A stretch of DNA of 6,100 nt. It comes from an uncultured Ruminococcus sp. GTDB taxonomy: Bacteria > Bacillota > Clostridia > Oscillospirales > CAG-272. The stretch lies in the NCBI GenBank assembly GCA_902778205.1, contig CACYWX010000272.1, positions 1 through 6,100 on the forward strand, read 5' to 3'. Shown one piece after another: positions 1-5,160 of this stretch. A program made the translations under genes and the position numbers. The notes below the pieces were generated by a model. It had not been told where the DNA came from and did no database searches. It saw only the letters and a list, made by a program, of their open reading frames with translations. The number at the start of each line of letters is the position of its first letter. The first letter of the stretch is position 1.

Positions 1-1334
1 CCGAGGAGCCCGCCGTTCCCGCTCCCGATCTTCCCGAGGGTCTGGACTTCGGCGGCGCGGAGTTCACCTTCGGCGTGGTGGAGAATCCCAACGCGAAGAA
101 CGCCATCGTCATGGAGGAGATGACCGGCGAGGTGCTGAACGACGCCCAGTTCACCGCCGTACAGGAAGCCTCCGAGGCCCTGAACGTGCAGATCGGCGAA
201 TACGTCATGACCTCTGGCTATCCCGCCGCCAACGCCATCATGCCCCTCATCACCGCGGGGGACGACGTGATCCAGGTGGCCAACGTGTTCTGCGTGGACG
301 CGCCGACCCTGATGGGCAAGGCCTACGCCATCGACTACGCCGACGTGCCCTACATCGATCTGTCGAAGCCCTACTGGGACGCCGGCATCAACGAGTCCCT
401 GACCTTGGGCGGCGTGCGCTACGCGGCCATCGGGGACCTGTCCATCTCCACCCACGACCTGACCTACATTCTGCTCTTCTCCTCCGCCATCGTCACCCAG
501 AACAATCTGGAGAACCCCTATTCCCTGGTGTTCGAGGGCAAATGGACCATGGACGCCATGAACTCCATGATGGAGACCGCCATGCAGGATCTGAACGGCA
601 ACGGCGAGCGGGACGAGGACGACGTGTTCGGGTATCTGGCCGCGAACAAGATGGTCCTGCCCAGCTTCTGGATCGGCGCGGGTGAGAAGTCCATGGAATA
701 CGACGAGAGCGGCACCCCCGTGCTTTCCATGACCGACGAGCGCTTCGTCTCCGTCATCGAGAAGATCTACGCCATGACCTATGACAACAACGCCCGGTTC
801 AAGACCGCCGAGGACTCCGACGTGCCCAGCGCCTGCCGGGACATGTTCGCCTCGGGGCACTCCCTGTTCCTTGACTGCTCCCTGTTCTGGGTGGCGGCTC
901 TTCGGGACATGGAGACGGACTTCGGCATCATCCCCTATCCGAAGTACGACGAGACTCAGGCGGACTACTGCGCCCGCGTGAGCTACTACATGCCTCCCAT
1001 GATCCCCATCACCAACACCAATCTGGAGCTGACCGGCGCGGTGCTGGAGGAGACCAACTACCGGGCCAAGCTCCATATCACGCCCGCCTACTACGAGATC
1101 TCCCTGAAGGGCAAGTACTCCCGGGATCCCGAGAGCATCTCCATGCTGGACCTGATCTTTGCCAGCCGCGTGGTGGACCTGGGCGACACGCTGTTCTGCT
1201 CCAACGTCCGGGACGGCTTCGTGGCCTCCATGTACTCCTCCGGAAACCGCGACCTGATCTCCAACGTGGCGAAGAACGAGAAGATCATCAACAAGACCGT
1301 CCAGAAGCTGATGGAGGGGCTGAATAAGGGATAA
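1..1334 (+). CDS. Extracellular solute-binding protein (ABC sugar-uptake type), C-terminal part; 5' end off window
   Basis: This is probably the substrate-capturing lipoprotein of an ABC carbohydrate importer, acting outside the membrane. The frame is open from base 3, so the GTG at 75 is internal. The residues before it are a Pro/Glu/Ala-rich linker followed by LDFGGAEFTF, the usual start of the mature domain after a lipid anchor; signal peptide and lipobox lie off window. Family-1 binding-protein features, numbered from the GTG, include EGKWTMDAMNSM (about 154-165), an EF-hand-like loop with D172, N174, N176, D180 and D183, FGIIPYPKYD, and a C-terminal ITPAYYEISLKGKYSRD segment before a helical tail. 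The second binding protein at the right edge shares the same landmarks, so the two are paralogues. Stop is TAA at 1332-1334. No permease genes are visible, so the partner transporter is unknown. The family call is firm; the ligand is not identifiable. Confidence 0.88.
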   Translation, partial: EEPAVPAPDLPEGLDFGGAEFTFGVVENPNAKNAIVMEEMTGEVLNDAQFTAVQEASEALNVQIGEYVMTSGYPAANAIMPLITAGDDVIQVANVFCVDAPTLMGKAYAIDYADVPYIDLSKPYWDAGINESLTLGGVRYAAIGDLSISTHDLTYILLFSSAIVTQNNLENPYSLVFEGKWTMDAMNSMMETAMQDLNGNGERDEDDVFGYLAANKMVLPSFWIGAGEKSMEYDESGTPVLSMTDERFVSVIEKIYAMTYDNNARFKTAEDSDVPSACRDMFASGHSLFLDCSLFWVAALRDMETDFGIIPYPKYDETQADYCARVSYYMPPMIPITNTNLELTGAVLEETNYRAKLHITPAYYEISLKGKYSRDPESISMLDLIFASRVVDLGDTLFCSNVRDGFVASMYSSGNRDLISNVAKNEKIINKTVQKLMEGLNKG

Positions 1335-1361
1335 GCAGCCCCCCGGCGTTAATCCGTCATA

Positions 1362-1409
1362 AACAGATCCCCGCGCTCCGTCGACGACCGGTGAAGCGCG
1401 GGGATTGTT
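1362..1409. terminator. Bidirectional rho-independent terminator between convergent genes
   Basis: An 11-bp perfect stem, ATCCCCGCGCT at 1367-1377 and AGCGCGGGGAT at 1395-1405, closes a 17-nt loop. It extends outward through a G-U pair and three more pairs (1362-1364 with 1407-1409) past a one-base bulge at 1365. The plus-strand read-out continues TTGTTATAT and the minus-strand read-out CTGTTTATG; both are moderately U-rich. It lies 27 bp past the solute-binding protein stop and 21 bp past the glycosidase stop, so it can serve both transcripts. Confidence 0.8.
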
Positions 1410-1430
1410 ATATCGATTTGTCCGGCTTGC

Positions 1431-2345
1431 TCAATCCTTCGTCTCCCAGTCGGTGTCGAAGGGGGCGTTCCGGTCGCAGGTCAGCTTTCCGTCCGTGATC
1501 TTCAGCTCGGCCATCTGGACGGCGCTGCGGGGATGGTACGCGTGGTCCGGATGGGTGAAATACACCGCAAAGGCCCGTCCGCCGGTGACGAAGACGTCCG
1601 CGTGGGCTCCCCTGCCCTGATCGTCCCGCCGGGTGCCGCTCTCCCGGAGGATGTTCTCCTCCTGGCGCGTGAAATGCTCCAGATCCTCCGAACGGTACAC
1701 AGCCAGCCCGTCCCACACGTCGGCGATCATCCAGTACGAGCCGCCGAGAGCGAAGACATTGGGGCCCTCCTGGGACTGGTCTCCCGCGGCGATTCCCCGG
1801 TACGTCCAGTCGGACAGATCGGCGGAGTCCGCGGGACAGTCGGCGTAACAGGTGGCGGAGTTCTGACGCTCGTCCTTGTACCACATGCGCCACCCGCCTC
1901 CGGGCAGCTCGAAGAGGCAGGGATCGATGATCCGGGCGGACCCGAAGCTCACCCAGCCGAGATGCACCCAGTGGAACAGGTCCTCGGAGACGTAGTGCTC
2001 GATCCGGGAGTCGCCGCCCCAGTTCAGATAGACCCCCTGGATGTAGGAGACGAACATGTGGTACCGCCCGCTCTTTTTGTCATAGACGATCTCCGGGGCC
2101 CAGAAGGTGTTCTGTCCGAACTCGAATTCCAGATCCAGCGCGCCCCGGTAGTGCCAGTCGCTGCCGTTTTTCGATTCCGCAACGCCGATGGCGCAGCCGT
2201 AGCAGTAGGAGACGCCCTCCACCTGCTGGTTGGCCCTCCGCTGGGTGTAGAACATGTAGTACAGGCCGTCCGCTTCCTTCCGGATGATCATGGGGTCAGC
2301 GGCTCCGTTGTAGATGGGATCCTTGTAGAGAGGGGCTGGGATCAT
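1431..2345 (-). CDS. GH43-like five-bladed beta-propeller glycoside hydrolase, cytoplasmic
   Basis: Probably hydrolyses a glycosidic bond in an imported oligosaccharide or glycoside. The 304-residue protein has no signal peptide or membrane segment, so it should act in the cytoplasm. Blade motifs follow in GH43-like order: NGAADPMIIR with candidate base D17; FWAPEIVYDKKSGRYHMFVS (81-100); SARIIDPCLFELPGGGWRMW with candidate pKa-modulating D141; SQEGPNVFALGGSYWM with candidate acid E193; and GAHADVFV with H248 on the last blade. The three-acid spacing fits the GH43/GH32/GH117-type propeller fold. The length suits a single catalytic domain without a carbohydrate-binding module. The ATG has a strong AAAGGAGGA site (2351-2359) five bases upstream. 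It follows the transporter by 33 bp and probably shares its transcript. Typical GH43 substrates are xylo- or arabino-oligosaccharides, but the exact family (GH43 or a sister) and the substrate are uncertain. Confidence 0.82.
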   Translation of the reverse strand: MIPAPLYKDPIYNGAADPMIIRKEADGLYYMFYTQRRANQQVEGVSYCYGCAIGVAESKNGSDWHYRGALDLEFEFGQNTFWAPEIVYDKKSGRYHMFVSYIQGVYLNWGGDSRIEHYVSEDLFHWVHLGWVSFGSARIIDPCLFELPGGGWRMWYKDERQNSATCYADCPADSADLSDWTYRGIAAGDQSQEGPNVFALGGSYWMIADVWDGLAVYRSEDLEHFTRQEENILRESGTRRDDQGRGAHADVFVTGGRAFAVYFTHPDHAYHPRSAVQMAELKITDGKLTCDRNAPFDTDWETKD

Positions 2346-2378
2346 GATTGTCCTCCTTTTTCGTCATCCGCGCTTCTT

Positions 2379-3659
2379 TCAGCGTCGGACCGCATGCTGT
2401 TTTTCCACCACGAATCTTGTATAGAGGAACGCCGCCAGGGTCAGGAGCAGGGAGAGCGCCAGAAGGATCTGCTGTCCGTATACCGTGACGCCTCCGATCC
2501 GGTTGCCGTTCTCCTGGACCGCCGCGAGGATCCTGCTCCCGGCCAGGGACGCGCAGAAGCCCACGATGCCGCCCGCGGAGCTCTTCACCGCCATGGCCTG
2601 GACCATGTACTCCGGCTCTACGTAGCTGTAGGTCATGTTGAAGGAATTCTGGTTGGTGCCGGCCAGACTCACGTTGTACAGGATGGAGTAGAGCACGATG
2701 AGCCAGCGGGTGGACGGGGCGGTCAGACATCCCACGGCAAAGCCCGCCGCCGCGATGAGAAGCGCCATCCGGAATCCGTGGGCGTAGGAGGTGCGGTCGG
2801 AATACCGTCCGAAGGGTCTGGACACAGCGAACCGGCACAGGTTGGCGGCCATGTTGATGATCTGCACCGTCCCCACGGTGAAGGCCAGGTCCTCGGTCTT
2901 GTAGGTGCCGAGAAATCCCGCGGACAGATACCGGGCGGCGTCCCAGATGCAGGCCAGCACGAGGATATGGAGAAAATCCCGGTTTCCGAGGACCGCCCGC
3001 AGCACCTCGCAGAGCGGCCTGTGTTCCCTCTCCCGTGGATCCTCCCGCCGGATCAGGCAGAGGCAGACGAGACAGCAGGCATTCAGAACGAACACCGTCC
3101 CCGCCAGGACCAGGAAGCCGCCCCGCAGATTTCCTCCGGCCTCGAACCGGTCGAAGACGAAGCCCGCGCAGAGGGTGAACGCGATGCCGGACAGCAGGGA
3201 GATCATCTCCTTCACCGCAGAGAAGTCCCCGCGCTTCGCCGGATCCACGTAGCTGTTGGCCCAGCGGAAGAGGATGGAGCTGACGGCGTACTTGAAGGCG
3301 TAGCCCAGAAGGATGCCCGCCGCCGCCAGAACTCCCTTCAGCGCGGGAGAAGCCGGCAGGAACGGGATCAGATAGACGGCGAGGAACAGGGTCTGGCTCA
3401 CGGTGTCCGCGACGATCACGGTCCTCTTGACGCTTCCCGCCCGCTGCATCAGCGGAATCGAAAGGAGCTGGAACAGGAAGGAGAAGGACACCAGGGAGGC
3501 GATGATCCCCACGGTGGCGTCGTCCAGGCCGATGTGCTTCAGCAACTTGGCCAGAAAGGCGTCCGAAATCAAGATGGCGACGAAATACTCAAAGGCGCAC
3601 TGCGCGGTATAGGCGTTCCGGGAGCGCCGCCACTCCCGGCTGTCGTAAAGACTGTCCAA
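2379..3659 (-). CDS. MFS transporter, 12-TM, probable glycoside/oligosaccharide importer (TTG start)
   Basis: A major facilitator superfamily permease of the inner membrane. From the chosen TTG (3657-3659) it is 426 residues, a normal MFS length. A short basic, hydrophilic N-terminus (SREWRRSRNAY) precedes about twelve hydrophobic segments, with a long charged central loop near 203-220 (IRREDPREREHRPL) splitting the halves. Motif-A-like loops are seen at NSYVDPAKRGDF (135-146) and, better, RPFGRYSDRT (281-290). The TTG is preferred because AGGAGG at 3669-3674 sits nine bases upstream. The in-frame ATG at 3681-3683 has no good site, and the ATG at 3723-3725 overlaps the -10 box. The next gene, a cytoplasmic GH43-like glycosidase, starts 33 bp downstream, suggesting import of that enzyme's substrate. 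That role is inference; export of a product or drug cannot be excluded from sequence alone. Confidence is high for MFS and moderate for the start. Confidence 0.85.
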   Translation of the reverse strand: MDSLYDSREWRRSRNAYTAQCAFEYFVAILISDAFLAKLLKHIGLDDATVGIIASLVSFSFLFQLLSIPLMQRAGSVKRTVIVADTVSQTLFLAVYLIPFLPASPALKGVLAAAGILLGYAFKYAVSSILFRWANSYVDPAKRGDFSAVKEMISLLSGIAFTLCAGFVFDRFEAGGNLRGGFLVLAGTVFVLNACCLVCLCLIRREDPREREHRPLCEVLRAVLGNRDFLHILVLACIWDAARYLSAGFLGTYKTEDLAFTVGTVQIINMAANLCRFAVSRPFGRYSDRTSYAHGFRMALLIAAAGFAVGCLTAPSTRWLIVLYSILYNVSLAGTNQNSFNMTYSYVEPEYMVQAMAVKSSAGGIVGFCASLAGSRILAAVQENGNRIGGVTVYGQQILLALSLLLTLAAFLYTRFVVEKQHAVRR

Positions 3660-3668
3660 CGATGCAAA

Positions 3669-3674
3669 CCTCCT
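3669..3674 (-). promoter_or_regulatory. Ribosome binding site deciding the TTG start of the MFS gene
   Basis: On the minus strand AGGAGG is followed by nine bases and then TTG GAC AGT CTT. The spacing is near optimal. No comparable purine-rich site precedes the in-frame ATG at 3681-3683, where the upstream bases read TTTGCAGCGG. Confidence 0.7.
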
Positions 3675-3723
3675 GCGCCCCATCCGCTGCAAACTGCGGG
3701 ATCGGGACGGGATTTCCTCCCGC

Positions 3724-3752
3724 ATTATAGCACAACCGGCTCCTCTCCGCAA
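3724..3752 (-). promoter_or_regulatory. Sigma-A type promoter for the MFS-glycosidase operon
   Basis: On the minus strand a perfect TATAAT (-10, 3724-3729) lies 17 bases after TTGCGG (-35, 3747-3752; three of six match TTGACA). Transcription would begin near 3717, giving a leader of roughly 58 nt before the TTG start. The leader carries a short inverted repeat, CGGGA at 3708-3712 with TCCCG at 3718-3722, overlapping the predicted start site. It faces away from the aldolase promoter. Confidence 0.65.
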
Positions 3753-3803
3753 GAAATCCCGAAAACTTTCCGCGGCGGATTCCTCTTTTTTTCGATCCCC
3801 GTC

Positions 3804-3832
3804 TTTCCATTCCGGCCCGTCTCTGGTATAAT
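3804..3832 (+). promoter_or_regulatory. Sigma-A type promoter for the aldolase gene, with extended -10
   Basis: TTTCCA (-35, 3804-3809; four of six match TTGACA) and a perfect TATAAT (-10, 3827-3832) are 17 bases apart. A TGG directly before the -10 forms the TGn extended element. Transcription would start near 3839, about 36 nt before the ATG. The two divergent -10 boxes are about 97 bp apart. Between the promoters is a short palindrome, TCCGC-G-GCGGA (3769-3779), which could be a regulator site, though it is too short to call. Confidence 0.7.
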
Positions 3833-3874
3833 GGGGGGTGAATACGCATCCTCTTTGCGAAAGGAAGGACAGAT

Positions 3875-4813
3875 ATGACGGCGCAGGCTTTTCCCACCAT
3901 GCCGACTCCCTTCAACCGGGACGGCTCCGTGGACACCGGGGCGATGCGGGCCATGGTGGACTGGTATTACGAAAACGGCTGCGGAGGGATCTTCGCCTCC
4001 TGCCAGTCCAGCGAGATCTTCTATCTGACGGAGGCGGAACGGGTCCTGATCACCAAAACCGTGGCGGACCGGGCGCGGGAGCTGGCCTCGGCTCATCCGG
4101 AGCGTCCGCGGCTGACGGTTGTGGCGTCGGGCCATGTGTCGGAGCGGTTCGAAGATCAGGTCCGGGAGCTCTCCGCGGTGACCGACGCCGGTCCCGACAC
4201 GGTGATCCTCATCTCCAACCGGATGGACATCAGCAACACCGGGGACGATGCGTGGATCCGGGAGACGGAGCGGCTCATGAACGCCCTGCCGGACATCCCG
4301 CTGGGGGTCTACGAATGCCCGCATCCCTACAAGCGGCTCATGTCGGAGACCATGCTGGACTTCTGCGGGAAAAGCGGGCGGTTCTTCTACATGAAGGACA
4401 CCTGCTGCGACGCCGCCGTCATGGCCCGCCGGTGCGAGATCCTGCGGGGAACGCCCATGAAGCTCTACAACGCCAACGCCCAGACTCTGCTGGAATCCCT
4501 CAGGACCGGGGCGGCGGGCTATTGCGGCGTCATGTGCAATTTCCACCCGGATCTGTACGCAAAGCTCTGCGGGCTCTGGGAATCCGATCCGGAGACAGCG
4601 GAGGACCTGCAGGCGTTTCTCGGGATCGCGGCCTTCACGGAGGCGCTGGCCTATCCCGTCACGGCGAAATACCATCTGAAGGAGATCGCCGGTCTTCCCC
4701 TCTCCACCGTGGACGCCCGGACCCGTCCCGCCTCCGAGCTGACGGACTACCACAAGAGCTGTATCCGGCAGATGGAGCGGCTGGCGGCAGTCATGCGGGA
4801 GAGGATCGGATAA
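3875..4813 (+). CDS. DHDPS/N-acetylneuraminate lyase-family aldolase (class I), non-canonical active site
   Basis: A cytoplasmic class I aldolase of the DapA/NanA superfamily, which forms or cleaves C-C bonds at a 2-keto acid through a lysine Schiff base. At 312 residues it is a little longer than typical DapA (about 290-300). It opens with FPTMPTPFNRDGSVD, the usual first strand, then WYYENGCGGIF. Y146 in the YECP motif (usually YN-P) and K174 in FFYMKDT (usually IKE-) are the expected catalytic Tyr and Schiff-base Lys. The GTTGE substrate loop is replaced by CQSSE (43-47), retaining only the Glu. The position matching the DapA arginine five residues after the Tyr is P151, and the strand that carries the second Tyr in DapA reads LISNRMD. 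These changes argue against lysine biosynthesis and for another 2-keto acid, perhaps a sugar acid (inference). ATG is preceded by AAGGAAGGA (3861-3869) at five bases. It is monocistronic here and divergent from the MFS-glycosidase operon. Confidence 0.82.
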   Translation: MTAQAFPTMPTPFNRDGSVDTGAMRAMVDWYYENGCGGIFASCQSSEIFYLTEAERVLITKTVADRARELASAHPERPRLTVVASGHVSERFEDQVRELSAVTDAGPDTVILISNRMDISNTGDDAWIRETERLMNALPDIPLGVYECPHPYKRLMSETMLDFCGKSGRFFYMKDTCCDAAVMARRCEILRGTPMKLYNANAQTLLESLRTGAAGYCGVMCNFHPDLYAKLCGLWESDPETAEDLQAFLGIAAFTEALAYPVTAKYHLKEIAGLPLSTVDARTRPASELTDYHKSCIRQMERLAAVMRERIG

Positions 4814-4827
4814 AGGGCAAAAAGGGC

Positions 4828-4863
4828 TGTCGCATTTACATCCCCAAAAAGAGAAATGCGATA
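4828..4863 (+). terminator. Possible weak terminator hairpin after the aldolase
   Basis: TCGCATTT (4830-4837) pairs perfectly with AAATGCGA (4854-4861) around a 16-nt loop, extended by a G-U and a T-A pair. It starts 15 bp past the stop. It is followed by TAACCATTTTG rather than a clean T-run, and the stem is only half GC, so termination would be inefficient. It may instead be half of a degraded palindrome, since AAAAAGGGCTG precedes the left arm without a matching right side. Confidence 0.35.
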
Positions 4864-4913
4864 ACCATTTTGTGATGCGAATAACTATTTAAGTCTATAA
4901 AATGTTTATTCGC
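4856..4913. repeat. AT-rich segment with an imperfect direct repeat and an overlapping inverted repeat
   Basis: ATGCGATAACCATTT begins at 4856 and recurs as ATGCGAATAACTATTT at 4875-4890, with one inserted and one changed base and a 19-nt period. GCGAATAA (4877-4884) is also inverted as TTATTCGC (4906-4913). The segment is much richer in A and T than the flanking genes. No open frame with a ribosome binding site is present. It could be a remnant of a mobile or regulatory element; function unknown. Confidence 0.45.
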
Positions 4914-4939
4914 TTGTTTCTCACTTCGCTATAGTTTCA

Positions 4940-5061
4940 GCAGACTCTCCTTCCACCGCAAGCGGTCCCCCTCCCTCTGAGAGGGAGGCAGGAGGGCGGC
5001 CTTCCCTTATGGCTCCCTCCCAGAGGGAGCTGTCAGCTATGCTGACTGAAGGAGAGTCTGC
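4940..5061. repeat. Cloverleaf-like compound inverted repeat (REP/MITE-like, non-coding)
   Basis: An outer 14-bp perfect stem, GCAGACTCTCCTTC (4940-4953) with its complement at 5048-5061, encloses three perfect inner hairpins. These are CCTCCCTC/GAGGGAGG (4970-4977 with 4981-4988), GCTCCCTC/GAGGGAGC (5012-5019 with 5023-5030) and GTCAGC/GCTGAC (5032-5037 with 5041-5046), each with a three-base loop. A small ACCG/CGGT hairpin lies at 4955-4966. The first two stems share the CTCCCTC core, as if one hairpin was copied. No coding frame or transposase is present. Such GC-rich palindromic units are common between genes in gut Clostridia; dispersed copies would be expected elsewhere in the genome, but this cannot be tested here. 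It may also stop or protect transcripts arriving from either side. Confidence 0.65.
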
Positions 5062-5078
5062 CAGAAGGAGAGTCTGCC
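5048..5078. repeat. Two-copy tandem direct repeat of a 15-mer
   Basis: GAAGGAGAGTCTGCC occurs at 5048-5062 and, after a single A, again at 5064-5078, a 16-bp period. The first copy is the right arm of the large outer stem. The second copy could pair with the same left arm, giving two alternative foldings. It suggests slippage or a second insertion next to the first element. Confidence 0.7.
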
Positions 5079-5098
5079 ATACACAGGAGCCACTGACT

Positions 5099-5136
5099 TA
5101 AAGCATCCCCCAAAACTTCTGGACTGTTTTGCTTTA
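5099..5136 (-). terminator. Possible imperfect terminator after the right-hand solute-binding protein
   Basis: CAAAAC (5111-5116) pairs with GTTTTG (5126-5131), and TAAAG (5099-5103) with CTTTA (5132-5136), leaving a seven-base bulge (CATCCCC) on one side. It lies 25 bp past the stop of the minus-strand gene. The stem is weak and there is no clear U-run, so the call is tentative. The rest of 5079-5160 shows no gene or other structure. Confidence 0.25.
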
Positions 5137-5160
5137 CGGCAGCCATTCATCGAGCCTGCT

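Noticed and set aside
75..77. GTG as start of the left solute-binding protein
   Set aside because: The frame is open upstream to the window edge and encodes the typical Pro-rich linker and LDFGGAEF segment; there is no ribosome binding site before the GTG.
1533..3878. 781-codon open frame on the plus strand
   Set aside because: It runs antisense across both the glycosidase and the transporter, whose domains are clear. The product is Gly/Pro/Arg/Glu-rich without a recognisable domain, as expected from GC-rich codons read backwards, and it crosses the divergent promoter region.
3725..4753. 342-codon open frame on the minus strand opposite the aldolase
   Set aside because: The translation is rich in His/Arg/Gly/Pro with no domain, and the aldolase on the other strand has catalytic motifs, a promoter and a ribosome binding site.
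3838..4875. 345-codon plus-strand frame overlapping the aldolase
   Set aside because: It is a shifted-frame shadow with an Arg/Gly/Ala-rich, motif-free translation.
4896..4901. TATAAA as a promoter -10 box
   Set aside because: There is no -35 match at 16-18 bp and no plus-strand gene downstream before the convergent gene.
4940..5061. tRNA gene because of the cloverleaf shape
   Set aside because: Arm sizes do not fit, there is no T-loop GTTCGA motif or anticodon arm with a seven-base loop, and the outer stem is 14 bp.
5048..5078. CRISPR array
   Set aside because: Only two 15-mers separated by one base; there are no spacers and no cas genes.
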